Positions 1 through 20,457 of a DNA stretch of 64,000 bases are shown here, in pieces. The translations under genes were made by a program, and so were the position numbers. Where the stretch lies: assembly GCA_964017065.1 (NCBI GenBank), contig OZ024790.1:8818182-8882181 (forward strand), in the 5' to 3' direction. The stretch comes from Haliclona indistincta. Its lineage: Eukaryota > Porifera > Demospongiae > Haplosclerida > Chalinidae. How positions within the stretch are numbered: position 1 is the first letter of the stretch; every line of letters begins with the position of its first letter. Under the pieces are notes generated by a model that had not been told where the DNA came from, did not search any database, and was given only the letters and a program-made list of their open reading frames with translations.

Positions 1-1356
1 GTCAACCCCTCCCACTGCAACAACCACTTCTATACCCATCACAATAACCACTCCCACTAGCACTACAACCACCATCACACAAACCACTCCCACTGCAACC
101 ACATCTCTACCCATCACACAAACCAGTTCCACTGTACAATCATCTCCTTCGTCATCAGCGACCAGTCAATCGCAATCTACAACCTCCTCTATAAACGTAA
201 ATGACACTCTTTCTACATCATTGACGGACTCCCGCAGTCGCTCTACATCAATGACAACTTCCATACTAACACCTTCTTCTACTTTAAGTTTGACAGGCAC
301 TCTGAGTCAATCGAAATCAGCAGCTACTTCTAGGGAGGTACTTTCCATGCCACCTTCTTCATCAACCACACCACTTGACACATTATCACAATCTCCCATA
401 TCTATAGAATCACCATCGAAAGATCTTACTTTCATGACACTTATCCCAACACAGTCAAGTTTCACTCCACTTTCTCTGTCATCATTTTCTTCAGCAAGCA
501 GTACTCCCAGCGGAGGGAATGCTGGACTCCCTACAGCAGCTGTTGAATCGATATCTATAGCAGCCGCAACCATCGTGATCGGCATCATATTCGTCATCAT
601 TGTAATTCCTTGCACATACAGGTATGCTTGCTTGTGTGCACGTATTGACTTGATTTTTATGATTATTTCTGTAGAATATACAAGAAAAGGAGAACTGGTC
701 AAAATGAGTACAACGTGACTTCAGACACTCATGATCTGTTAACAGATCTAGATACACAATATGGTGCGGACACAGTGTACTTAGATATACAATCACAAGA
801 TGGTGACTCAGTGAGTTACGAAGATGCTTCTTCTCCGACCACAGAATCAGCTGACGTATTAGAAGTGGAAAAAGAACGAGGGCTGACGGAACCAGTGCAA
901 CTATCGAGTCACAAGCAATCGCCACCTCAAACTGGTTCATTGTTAAACAAAGATGCTCGTTCCACGCCAGAATTAGCTGAGAAGATAGAACTGAGACCAA
1001 CGAAAATGGAGACTGAACCCCCTCAACTGTTGAGTCACAAGGAATCACACAGCTCTGTCGATCAAAGACAAGATATGGATGCAGATAGATCGAGTTCTTC
1101 AACTGTTAGCGAGGCACCACAGACGTCTGATACAGAAGGTGTGACTGGACTACAAGACAAGAGTGACGATACCAGTGTTGCTGAAGAAGTAGAGATGAAA
1201 GAACTAGGAGATGATGAAGAGGTGCTTAGCTCTGACAGACTGCAGATAAAGAGCTCTGGTGACCACAGTGATACTGGTGAAGAAGTTGAGTTGAATGAGA
1301 TGCATAGTTTAGAGAGCAGAGACCACAAACCTTCACACAAGTACCAAAAATTGTAG
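1..1356 (+). CDS. SRCR-family receptor paralogue 1, 3' end only (stalk, TM, cytoplasmic tail)
   Basis: Only the last two exons are in the window: 1-621 (open on the left) and 675-1356, joined by a GT-AG intron (622-674). The visible protein is a Ser/Thr/Pro-rich, probably O-glycosylated stalk, then one hydrophobic transmembrane segment (about 535-610), a basic stop-transfer stretch ([11 protein letters not shown]) and an acidic cytoplasmic tail of about 220 residues ending in KYQKL. The paralogue at 3431-6099 is nearly identical over this part and carries SRCR domains upstream, so this is taken as the 3' end of a type I SRCR receptor. The tail has Tyr motifs (EYNV, VYLDI, SYEDAS, KYQKL) that could be phosphorylation or trafficking sites (inference). 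An AATAAA lies at 1449-1454. The stop codon faces a broken DDX43 copy that ends at 1527. Confidence 0.8.
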
Positions 1357-1526
1357 TACCTACACAGACTGTTCTGTATAACCAGTTTTTACGCGTGTTT
1401 TTGAACATGCTCTTTATTCAAATATGTGGTAAAGTGATTATACGATGGAATAAATATGGTTTACTAGTAAGGTACTGTCCAGTATAGAACAGGCATGTAG
1501 AGAGTGATATGAGCATGTTTGTAAGT

Positions 1527-2707
<1,181 letters not shown>

Positions 2708-2750
2708 TGAGAAGTGAGATGCACACAATATCACTGTACATAATATAGGT

Positions 2751-2870
2751 ACTACTAGTATACTATCTACTAGTATTATCTACTAACTAGTATGTAGTTT
2801 ATACAAGGTACTACTAGTACACTATCTACTAGTATTATCTACTAACTAGTATGTAGTTTATACAAGGTAA
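2751..2870. repeat. Tandem duplication, about 58-bp unit x 2
   Basis: Two adjacent near-identical copies of an AT-rich unit built from TACTAGTA and TATCTACTAG words, in the spacer between the DDX43 pseudogene and the second SRCR gene. The rest of 2708-3430 holds no recognisable gene. Confidence 0.75.
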
Positions 2871-3430
2871 TACTAGTCAGTGATGGATAGTAGTGATGGA
2901 TAGTAATTGTATAGTGGAGTCCTCAAATCAGCAAGCACCGTCCATATCCATCACGAGTGCAGTCATTGATCAGCGCTAAACTACTTTGCAAGTGCAGACA
3001 AAGAGGCTTAGAATCATGCAAAGAGGTAAAAATCTGTTAGTGATTCAAGTGATTTTGAATCTGTTAGTGATCTGTTAGTAATTCAGCTCATGCATAATGC
3101 ATAGCTATTATTGTATAACTATTGCTTGTACTATAAAATTTTGTTTGATTGAGATGGCTAACGGACATAGATTTCGTAGGCAGACTCCTCATTGACTTCG
3201 AAATTACGACCCGGTCACTCTGATCTGTGCATGTGGTCATGAGTAATAATAATTATTAATTAATTATTATTATTATACGGCTGATTATTATTATACGGCT
3301 GAGTAGCCAGGAGATGATACAATTCATAGTGATCTAGGATGCACTGTGTGTCCGCGGGAAAGTCCCGCTAACAGACAGGGTCGGTGGTAAATAGAAACGC
3401 CTCTCTGCCTTTAGTTTTTTAACAGTAACT

Positions 3431-6099
3431 ATGACAGCCAGCGCTACTGCAGATCGCGATACAAAGTCTTTCGCGACAGGGCGCGTTCTACTAGCCATCA
3501 TAGCTTCGCTGCTGGCTGGTAAGATGTTGCTTTGTTTGTAAACAAGCTGCATAGAACTTTGTACATGCTACAGGAATTTGCGGATCTGCTTATTGTGAGT
3601 ACTTGACTATCTCATGACAGTGTTGCAATCATCATCTTCTTGGCTGCAGCCCAGAGCTGTACCAGTAATGGTGCCCTGCGCCTGGTAGGAGAATCAACAG
3701 CAAGAGAGGGCACAGTGGAGATATGTCTGGACTCAACATGGGGCACTGTGTGTGATAATTTTTGGGCCACCACAGCAGCTCAAGTGGTTTGTAGACAACT
3801 AGGCTATCCTGCCTCAGGTATAAACTTGCACTAGTTACACCAATAGGGGAACTACACGTGATGACTACGACTGTGGTGACTTGTCTAACAATAGCTGATA
3901 ATAGCTTAATTTTTAGGTGCAGTTGCACACAGAGCAGCATATTTTGGGCAGGGCAGTGGACCAGTTCATATAGGAACTATTCAGTGTGATGGTACAGAAC
4001 AGAGGATTGTGGACTGTCCTCTAAATTATGAGAACAGCTGTGTTCACAGTGAAGATGCTGGTGTGGATTGCACTGGTGAGAAAATCAACTTTTGCATGAC
4101 CGTTTCAACTGTTATTGATTTTACTTAGCTCCTTGTACACCAGAGGGTGGTGTGAGGCTCACTGGTGGTGATAGTCCAGGTAGAGGAACAGTGTGGGTAT
4201 GCATCAATGGAGCATGGAGCACTGTTTGTGATAACTTCTGGAATATACCTGACGCTAGAGTGGTGTGCCAACAACTAGGATATGATGGTCAAGGTGAATG
4301 TTCAAATAACCGTCATGGGACGTGTACGGTAACAATAGGTAGAAATTCATATGATAAAGATTACAAGGAAGCAAACACGTACCATACGAACTGATACATG
4401 TAAAAAAGCAATTCTGTAATGGTATAGATATCTAACTTATATCTTAGCTATGAAATAACTTAGCATCGTTACTTTATTTTGTACATGATGCTTTGTTGTT
4501 GTCATAATTCGATACAGTCTATTTCCTTTCTTGATGTATAGGTGCTCAAGCATACGCTAGTGCATTTTATGGAGAAGGATTTGGTCCTATTCTACTGGAC
4601 CATGTTAACTGTGTTGGGAATGAAGCTGCCCTTCTTGACTGCAATCACACGGACCACTCACAGTGTGATCACAGCTCTGATGCTGGAGTTAGCTGCTATA
4701 TAGGTGAGTGCAAGCTAGATTTAAATAAACTGATGAACTGATTATGTATCATTCAGAAGCCCCAACATCTTCAATAGTGTTCACAACCCAACTGAGTAAG
4801 TCAACAGCATTGTCAACCCCTCCCACTGCAACAACCACATCTATACCCAATACACAAACCAGTTCCAATGTACAATCATCTCCTTCGTCATCAGTGATCA
4901 GTCAATCGCAATCTACAACCTCCTCTATAAACGTAACTGACACTCTTTCTGCATCATTGACAGACTCCCGCAGTCGCTCTACATCAATGACAACTTCCAT
5001 ACTAACGCCTTCTTCTACTTTGAGTTTGACAGCCGCTCTGAGTCAATCAAAATCAGCAGCTACTTCTAGGGAGGTACTTTCCACGCCACCTTCTTTATCA
5101 ACCACACCACTTGACACATTATCACAATCTCCTATATCTATAGAATCACCATCGAAAGATCTACCTACTTTCACAATACTGATCCCAACACAGTCAAGTT
5201 TCACTCCACTTTCTCTGTCGTCATTTTCTTCAGCAAGCAGTACTCCCAGTGGCGGCGGGAATGCTGGACTCACTTTACCAGCTATTGTATCGATATCTAT
5301 AGCAGCTGTGACCATTGTGATCGTCATCATATTCTTCATCATTGTAATTCCTTGCACATACAGGTATGCTTGCAAGCTGTGCATGTATTGACTTGATTTT
5401 TATGATTATTTCTGTAGAATATACAAGAAAAGGAGAACTGGTCAAAATGAGTACAACGTGACTTCAGACACTCATGATCTGTTAACAGATCTAGATACAC
5501 AATATGGTGCGGACACAGTGTACTTAGATATACAATCACAAGATGGTGACTCAGTGAGTTACGAAGATGCTTCTTCTCCGACCACAGAATCAGCTGACGT
5601 ATTAGAAGTGGAAAAAGAACGAGGGCTGACGGAACCAGTGCAACTATCGAGTCACAAGCAACCACCACCTCAAACTGGTTCCTTGTTAAATGAAAATGCT
5701 CGTTCCACGCCAGAATTAGCTGAGAAGATAGAATTGAGACCAAGACACATGGAGACTGAAGCCCCTCAAATGTTGAGTCACAAGGAATCACACAGCTCTG
5801 TCGATCAAAGACAAGATATGGATGCAGATAGATCGAGTTCTTCAACTGTTAGCGAGGCACCACAGACGTCTGATACAGAAGGTGTGACTGGACTACAAGA
5901 CAAGAGTGATGATACCAGTGTTGCTGAAGAAGTAGAGATGAAAGAACTAGGAGATGATGAAGAGGTGCTTAGCTCTGACAGACTGCAGATAAAGAGCTCT
6001 GGCGACCACAGCGATACAGGTGTAGAAGTTGAGTTGAATGAGATGCACAGTTTGGAGAGCAGAGACCACAAACCTTCACACAAGTACCAAAAATTGTAG
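3431..6099 (+). CDS. SRCR-domain type I membrane receptor (two SRCR domains, mucin-like stalk)
   Basis: Seven exons: 3431-3518, 3650-3817, 3917-4075, 4129-4293, 4542-4703, 4757-5363 and 5418-6099; all phases agree and give 676 residues. Order: N-terminal signal sequence/anchor (hydrophobic core [13 protein letters not shown] after a 16-residue polar start), SRCR 1 (exons 2-3; [25 protein letters not shown]), SRCR 2 (exons 4-5; [24 protein letters not shown]), Ser/Thr-rich stalk, one TM ([20 protein letters not shown]), then an acidic tail with several Tyr motifs. Each SRCR is split over two exons with phase-1 junctions, as expected for shuffled extracellular modules. Each also has an extra Cys before WGTVC/WSTVC (EIC, WVC), a common invertebrate variant. 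SRCR receptors bind microbial or self ligands; here that role is inference. AATAAA at 6189-6194. Confidence 0.9.
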
Positions 6100-6265
6100 T
6101 ATCCTGTACAGACTGTTCTGTATAACCAGTATGCGTGTTTTTGAACATGCTCTTTATTCAAATATGTGGTAAAGTGATTATACGATGGAATAAATATGGT
6201 TTACTAGTAGGTACTGTCCAGTATAGAACAGGCATGTAGAGACTGATATGAGCACGTGTTGTAAG

Positions 6266-12692
<6,427 letters not shown>

Positions 12693-12937
12693 TGCTCGCC
12701 AGGTACAACTTAACTTGCGAACTGTATAACCACGCCTACTTTTGACCCGCGAGCCTGAGCGAGATTTGAATATTAATTTTTTGACTACATACAACAAAAT
12801 TAATGATAAGTATGATGTACTTGATATTGACCGATAATAATATATTATTTATACACAATAATCATCAGCATGAGTATGAATACGAACGTCCACATTGCGA
12901 TACATTGTAGTTGGAATGTGTTACACAAGCTATAGCA

Positions 12938-15900
12938 TTATTGGACCAGCCCAATCACCAGAGCTGAGAGCAGAAGAACAAGGAATATCGAGATAGCAAC
13001 TGTTGCTCCACCTGCAGCTAGATCTATAGAGAGAAAAGAGCCATTCAAGCAATGGAACAATACTGCACACAATGTGATGTGCATGTGACAGTCATGTGCA
13101 CTGCATGTGATGTTCATGTGACAATGGTGATGTGATCCTCTTACCAGGGCACTGGATTATATTGGGTAGACATATTCTTTCATTTGACACGATTGGAGTG
13201 TTAGAATGGATCCCGATTCTGGGTCCTGGGAACGTGACCGCTCCGTCCCAACCGAATATGAAAAAGGTGCAGTTACCAAGCGAGCGATCGTCCACAGAGT
13301 CAGGAGAGACGATAGGTCGAGTGAATGTGACTGTTACGAAGCCGTCTTCACTACTTGCGCTGGTGTCACGGATGTTTGACACTTGATCAACGCGTGGCTC
13401 AACACCGCGAGCTGTACTGAATCTACAAGAAAAAATGGTTATCCGTGTGTACCCATTACTGTGACAGAACCTTACCTGTCCTGAACAAAACTGCCCTGTG
13501 CACTTGAACCGCCAACAACCACATCAGTATTTGCCTAAGTTGAGAAAAAAATCAAAAACGAATAAACTTTGGTATAATTAGTATTATTTATGGTTATTTA
13601 TTAGATCATGAATAACCAAAAGGATGTCTACTATGATATAATCTAAAGTAACAGGATCTTAAATTACCATGAGACGGTCGTCGGAGAACCCCACGGCTAC
13701 CCATCCAGTTGTACGTGCTTTCAGAGTGAATCGGATCATGCCAGCTCCCACAGTCCATCTAGCGCTGTAGTCGCATCGGTCATCTTGACAACCAGTGGCA
13801 AACTGGTTACTACAGACATCGTCTCCACCATCAAAAGTTCGATCTGATAAGAAAAATTGACTGAGCAATTCTCCAATTTTTTCATGCTTACCATAGAAGT
13901 TAGCTGTTGTAACTCCTCGGTTGCGAGTTCCGTGGTACTTGATTTCGTCTCGTTTGTAGAACATTCGGTCTTCGGCAGTACCAGCCTCAATTCCGGAGGC
14001 AGGATTGTGGAAGTAGTCGGGAAAGACCTGGCCGAGAGACCAGATGACATGTTGCTGTGATCGAGTGATTGGGTGGTCAGCTGTCTCACCTGGAGGTAAG
14101 AGAGTGTGCATATTAAGGTGTGAAATAACATGAATTATTATTCATAACATGAATTCCATTACTACCAGACAAATTGGAACTGTGATCTAAAAAAGACAAT
14201 ATTATGGAATACATACAACTTCTGGCAATAAATTTTTAATTTTAACACTTACAGTGGAACCTCTCTAAGGCGGACACCATTGGAACCAACAAAATTGTCC
14301 TTTATAGAGAGGGTGTCCACTGGTCAGGGGTTTATTATACATTATGTGGGTTATATTTGGGATTCAGTAAGTGTCCATTATAGAAAAGGTGTCCGCTGGA
14401 GAGAGGTGTCCGCTAAGAGGGGTTCCACTGTATATGCATGCAATCATTGCACACATGTTATACACAGTTGCACACTGCTTTGAATTACATGCTTCCAGGT
14501 ACAGTCAATATACTTGTTATTCAACTTTCACTTACTTGTAATGAGTCTTTTTCGAAACTTGATGATCGTAACATTGCCGACTTCCATTCCAACTGCTCCG
14601 GTCAAGCTCTGTTGTCCACCATAAAACTCGTCCAAGCGAGGGGTAGCTCTGTCACGTGTGTAGTAGTCGAGAATTCTGCTCTGCATGCCCCGGGCAGCTC
14701 CTATCACTATATCGGTACAGTCCATGCCATGGAGAGCATTTCCTGCACAAAAGAGAGTATCATAAGCTCTGTCTTGTCACATGATCATAATGTATGCTTC
14801 AAAGATTATTGTACCCACTCAGTAAAAGAAACAAAAATATGCAAGTGAGAAAATGTCATTACAATGAACACGTATATGCTAGTTTTGACTGATACACACT
14901 TTGTGATCACTATAAAATTTGGTCATTAGCAACAGTTGCTCGGCAAATGTCCGATGACCGGCCGTTATAATCCACACTGTCACTCCAGTATTCTAGTCTA
15001 TTCATACTGTGAGTTCTACTGCCTACCTTCCGCTTCTTCTTCGGGTTCTTCATTGTTTTCTTCGTTGTTAGTTTCATTATTGCCCGGTTCTTCAGTATTG
15101 CCCGGCTCTTCAGTATTGCCCGGCTCTTCACTATTGCCTGGCTCTTCAGTATTGCCCGGCTCTTCACTATTACCGCCCTCCTCGGCTCCAGGATTGGTTA
15201 AGGTGATTGGGTCAGGCATGTTTAGGACAAGATGGATGCTTGCATTGGGCCAGATGGGATTAGCACCTGTACGAAAACAAAAAAGAGCCTTCATATTAAA
15301 GCCACAATCACAAGGAATTTTGTATTGTCTAAATCCTTACCAACTCTAAAAGGACCAGGCGCATCCTCCCGGCAAGATCCAGCCATTCCTGTATAGAAGA
15401 AGACGTAATAAAACTATTCTCGCCATAGCAACCAAACTCAGACACATCAACAATATCGATTTAACGGTCAGACTTTTAAAAGGAAGCATTAACAATTTTA
15501 CTTCGTAGTAGTAGTACTACCAAGAACATGCACATAACTGTCTTCACTTTTCCTCTTATACACTCTGGTCTTTCCTCTTCTAGCTCACCTGATGGTCTCC
15601 AGCCTACAGCAGCATACCCGGTTGTTTGCGACCTCAGTGCTATTTCGATCTCTTCTCCATTCTGTAGTTGCAAATACACATAGGATGAATTAGTGTGAAT
15701 TGTTCGCACAATTTATGCTTCAATAAACTGGACATCAAAATCAATGTTCAACTTACCGGAAGAATGCGCGAGAACATCTCCAGCTTCTCACTCAGTCTAC
15801 GGTAGAATGTGTATTCGGAAATATTGAGCTGAGGATTGCGAAGGTCAGATTCTATAAAAAAAGATGATTTGAGATCATTAATTTTGTAGCAATCAAATCT

Positions 15901-17449
15901 CCAATTTAGGAAGATAGACACTATGTGAAAAGCTTTGAAAGTTGCCATAGTACTATAGTAAGTAGTCAAGTCAGGCACACATACACATGCGCACACACAC
16001 ACAAATCATCAATGAGATCATATTATTTCAAAACGTACAACTACTGAGTTTTTTGACCACACACTAATCATTATTCTGTAGCCAAGTTAACCAGCAGCTG
16101 AGACTCATTACATATGTTACACATTATTATTACAACAGAGCAAACCACTCATAACTACACTGTAGCCAAGTCTCTGGTCTAACCAACGGAATAGAGATTT
16201 ATACTTTTGATCAACTAGCTGTATGAGCTAAACCATAACAAATGCAAGTCATATGTCCTCATATGTGTTGAGATAACTAGGCATCAGACAGCATTTCCCA
16301 TCTGCCAAACAACCCAAAAGATGTCATAATAACCAGCCTTGTTTGTCATAGCCACTACTGGATAATTTAGTAGAACAAGAAAACAACAAGTGTTGCTGTT
16401 GTAACCATTATGAATAATGCATAAGCTTCTCATGAACCTAGTATGGACATACCTTGACCGCATTTCATTCCGAACCATCCGGCATCGCAGAAGCACTGCT
16501 TCCTCGGGTACGAAATGGACTCCAGATCGATGCAGGATCCATGAGAATTACAATCCGAATCATTTTCACACTCATCTAAAAAAGGAAACTCATTAATTAG
16601 TGCAAGCAAAGGACAACCAGATTTATGTGTCTCTACATGTAGCATATTTTATTGTATTGTATTCATTGAAAAATAATTGTATTCATTGATATTCTTTTAC
16701 AAGGCTGAATTTTATAACTGGTGTCTGCAGTCACATCTTATTGCACCTGGTTTTACCATATTAGGAATCACTTGATTTATTATCAAGAAGCCCAGAACAT
16801 TATTCTATAAGTGCAATGAGGCATGTCTATGGATGCAAGGTCACGTATTGCTAGCTCACTCTCAAACTGGCAGTTTTCTCCTGTGAAGCCTTTCCTGCAC
16901 ATGCATCTGTTGTTAGCATCGCAAGTACCGTTGTTCACACACGGGCAGACTGTGAGAAAGGTAAATAGAATAGTATAGATCCACTACAGCATATAGAAAA
17001 GTGCATTATAAAGAAAATGATTCACTCACCGGTTTCATTGACCACACTGATGTCAGCGCAGCTCCAGAAAGTGTAGCCACCTTGCCATTCCTGGGCTTGC
17101 CTCAGTAGCTGAAGAATACAGCGATCACAAGTGAAATTGGCTGGAAGAGTGACCTCTTGGATGAAAGCACTGAGAGGTGGATGTTAAAAGAAATATAAGC
17201 AAGAATGTATGATAAAGCCTTGTGTATAGCATTCTCCGCCAACAAAATATCAATCAAGGCAAAATAATATGATTAGGACCTAAATCTCATCAATCACAAA
17301 ATTTGAAATAATAAGGAAGTTATTAATAGCACTGCAAGTTATGCTATTATACTTACGTGCTGTCGTCAGTTTGGCGCCAAGTTGTGCCTAGTAGCATGTT
17401 AACTGGTGTTCCATTGGTAGCTAGAATGTTCACCAATATTCCACCCTAC

Positions 17450-17525
<76 letters not shown>

Positions 17526-18148
17526 GTGAGTGAGTGAGTTTGCATCAAGACTAAACAACCCACATATACAAGCTATCACTTCAAATTCGCACAATGACCA
17601 CACACTCCCTCTTGGCAACTGCAAACACAAATCTTTTATACCACACCCTCTGGCACCACCAAAGAATATAATTCACACCCCGACACAAATGTTTCTTCAA
17701 AGGACTACAAATTTACACTACAATTTTCACCCTAGCTTTGTAGTCTGTGTGTATGGATGCTTTGACGAACCAAACACATGTAAACAGCGAACCCGCATAC
17801 TACTTACCCTGTGAGGATAGGCGAGATGAAAGGTGACGTTAAAAGTGGATCCCTGTCTGAGACGAGTCAACGGTCCGGCATTGCTAGCGGCTATATACGG
17901 AAAAGACAGCGGAGTAAAACAAGTACCAGCTAATTAACTTGCTGCAGCATGTGTCAACGTGCACAGGCATGCATGCTGCGTTGTTACTCACGCGGCACTC
18001 CGCATGGTCCACCAGTTCTAATGTTGTCCAGAAAATCGTAGTTGGGCGATCGTGCCGGTGGATAGGTGAGAGAGACGTGGGCTGAAATGGGTGCAGGAAA
18101 CTGCAGCAGAGCAACTGCAGCGCAAAAGAGAACCGTCGATACCTGCAT
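12938..18148 (-). CDS. Secreted/lipid-anchored protein: LPMO-like copper domain, two EGF, two DOMON
   Basis: Sixteen exons (ATG 18148, stop 12938; phases agree, 713 residues). Exon 1 encodes a signal peptide ending ...PAPISA followed by HVSLTYPPARS, so the mature protein would begin with His, as in LPMO/BIM1-type copper proteins that use an N-terminal histidine brace. Exons 17808-17890, 17357-17445 and 17030-17169 complete this domain (HLAYPH, CDRCILQ, FWSCADIS). Two EGF-like modules follow (16860-16949 and 16453-16575). DOMON 1 spans exons 15757-15851 to 14536-14742 and is interrupted by an acidic repeat of (N/S)TEEPG type. DOMON 2 spans 13892-14089 to 13145-13422 (WTVGAGMIRFTLKA, GWVAVGFSDD). 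The last exon gives small residues then a hydrophobic end with two residues after it, typical of a GPI-anchor signal. DOMON domains bind haem or sugar, so a cell-surface redox or glycan role is plausible but inferred. No known family name is claimed. Confidence 0.85.
14252..14430. mobile_element. pogo/Tigger-like MITE, 179 bp, TA duplication
   Basis: Starts CAGTGGAACCTCTCTAAGGC and ends with the near reverse complement (GCTAAGAGGGGTTCCACTG), with TA on both sides (14250-14251 and 14431-14432). GTGTCC words recur internally. It lies in an intron of the DOMON gene. A degenerate single end of similar type is visible near 50664-50700. Confidence 0.85.
15060..15180 (-). repeat. In-frame 18-bp coding minisatellite in DOMON 1
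   Basis: Six copies of an 18-bp unit read on the minus strand as (N/S)TEEPG or NSEEPG, followed by an NNE/EEP-rich stretch. The unit length is a multiple of three, so copy number can vary without breaking the frame. It makes an acidic, probably disordered loop inside DOMON 1. Confidence 0.9.
17457..17533. repeat. (GA)n microsatellite
   Basis: About 32 GA units followed by GAGT repeats in the intron upstream of exon 17357-17445 of the DOMON gene. Apparent Ser/Leu-repeat open frames here are artefacts of the dinucleotide. Confidence 0.95.
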
Positions 18149-18333
18149 CTTCAATCTAGCAAAGGTGTCAATGAATCGTCAGCTCATGCACTATAGTATC
18201 GCTAATATCTCAGCGGCCTTTTTTATAGTTGTGTTCAACGCCCACGCTTTAATTAGTTACCGATCGTGCATGACCGCTCACTGAATGGCGTGTGAAAATG
18301 AGTTTTTGTATGTATTTATGAACTTGAATACAC

Positions 18334-20457
18334 TTAAGCGAAACTGGTCTCTCTTCTAACTATACTGTCTACGATGTGTTCTGCTAATTCTTCAGATGAC
18401 CTCCATGTCTGTCTCCTCCTGCTGGCTGACTTCTGACAGAGCTGCAGTTGTTGTCTGAGCAAGCGATAAAGAGGATCAAACAAGTTTACGTCTGGATATT
18501 TTTCCCTCCAAATCGAGATTTGCTCAATATAGCATTCCAGTTTTTCTAAGGCAGCAGCTGAAGTGCCATACTTTTGAAAAAGGTGGTCGAATTGCGGCAA
18601 ACTGATTTGATAGAGCTCAACCTCAGTATTACAGACAGCTGTGAAAATATGCTCCTTGAGGCTGCAAAGATGCTCTATTCCAGAAAGGCTTTCTCCTGCA
18701 GGGAGAACACAGAGAGGGAGAGACTTTAGTGGTACATGAAGTCGATGCTTTTGAGCAAATGAAGCATGCTGCGTGACTGATTGGTTAGAATCATTTTTGT
18801 CTGATGAGACTGAACGTTTCAGTGACTTGTGAGACTTATCGGTTGACTGCGGCATCTGTGATTTCTTTGTTTCTCTCTCAAACATAACTATGACATAATC
18901 TCTTGGAGGTTGGAGCCTCAGGAGGATTGCCTCAGGAATTGGCCTGAGAGTGTTCAGAAGGAGCCGAACTGATCCAGATTTGATGAAGTAGATTTTATTT
19001 GCTGGCGTGCCTTGACAGAATATGCATTCTCCCATAGACAGCCGTCTTTGTGTGAGACTCAAGCAAAGTGTTGCTAGTTGTGCTGGTCCCCACAGCATTA
19101 TGGTATGCATACGAGTAAGAAGTGAAGCAGTTTCACAGAGTTTGGCCTTGAAGACACTCGATAGAACTTTACTAAAGACTTTTCTTCCAATAGCAAGTAG
19201 CTCAGTGTATTCATCTGCAGCAGCTGTGAAAATTGCAGACTTGCTCCAATGCAGGCAGACCTGATGTCCAAAATAATCACCGGCTGTTAGCACATGTACT
19301 TTCTTGTAACGTGACTTTAGCTTGTGTTCGTCGAGAGTGACCTTGCTGTTGGTGGTCTGAGCAGCAGGGGCACCATTGTTAGTTGACAAAGGGTCCACTA
19401 AAAATGAGACCGAACCCCTCAGCACGCAGTAAAACCTGCAGTGCGGCAAAATACATATATCTCAATGCACAATTAACTCTCAATAGAATAATTGTTACAA
19501 ATTGTCCGCTAATGCATGCACTGGTGTTCCCCAATGCACTAATGTCCTTTTCATGCATGTGGACACACTTTTTAAGTGCATTTACCTGTCAATTTCTTCT
19601 CCTTGCAAGTAAACAGTAGTGTCTTTTGTGTGTCTTTCCAGTATTACCTGACCAGCATACATATTGATGGCTTCTGTGTACAATCACATGGTGAGATACG
19701 TACGGTTAGGATAGCTACAGAGTGACTCCCTCAAAGCTATAGGCTTCCTACTCAAACCTCACCACAAACTATTATGTAGAATTATGTAACCGATTGAATT
19801 GTTTCCAAGAATAGACACAAACTTACTCAAACACCCACGTAGCACTTAACTATTGTAGTCTTGTGTAGACTATAATAGTTGCTGCAGTCTGGGTATACTG
19901 CCATAATTATTTACAAGCAAAACCCCTTTCATGCACTAAATACAAGCAAACGTCATCATCCCTTTTAAGTATATTATAAAGATATTTTGTTTGCTTCACA
20001 AAATGCCTACGATGACTAGTTAACTACACATAGTGCAAACTTGATCATCCTTAATAGCACTTCAATTCGGGTACACCCTTCTTGGGGTGTTTCATAATAT
20101 TATTATCTGAATAAAATGACATTAGTTGCTGCAGCAACTGAGCAGGTTATATGCAATGGAACTTGGACTTAATAGCCTGACATGTCTGTCAGCGAGAACA
20201 CATGCTTTGAAGACACTTTTAATTCAGTTTCTAAGCTTAAATAAGGGCAAGTATGGAAGACATAGATGAACATAATATGTAGTAGTACCTTTGTTCAATT
20301 CTTGGAGAACTGGAATTCTTAGTCGCACCCATGAAGCTAATTTATTGATTTCCTCTCCTGTTCTCTTCTGAGGCTGCTTACTAAGAATAGCATGACATGC
20401 CTCCCAGTCATCCACCCAGTCTCCACAGGCAAACCAGTGCCTGATAGCAGTCGCCAT
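18334..20457 (-). CDS. Cyclic nucleotide-binding domain protein (CNBD2-like)
   Basis: Three exons: 20289-20457 (ATG), 19586-19673 and 18334-19435; phases agree and give 452 residues. Residues about 57-175 form a CNB beta-roll: VYLQGEEIDRFYCVLRGSVS then AGDYFGHQVCLHW. A second, weaker CNB-like roll follows (GECIFCQGTPANKIYFIKSG at about 235-260), with a helical C-terminus. The phosphate-binding cassette of the first domain reads FGHQVCLHWSKSAIF where cAMP-binding proteins usually have FGE-AL...RAA; the conserved Glu and Arg are not evident, so it may not bind cyclic nucleotide in the usual way. No kinase, channel or GEF domain is attached, which fits the stand-alone CNBD2 class (inference). 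Its 3' end is 186 bp from the start of the DOMON gene on the same strand. Confidence 0.8.

Noticed and set aside
5339..6161. Antisense open frames over the SRCR cytoplasmic tail (also 491-1102 and 1062-1340)
   Set aside because: Mirror of the codon bias of the sense tail; no domain, no splice sites, sense strand fully explained.
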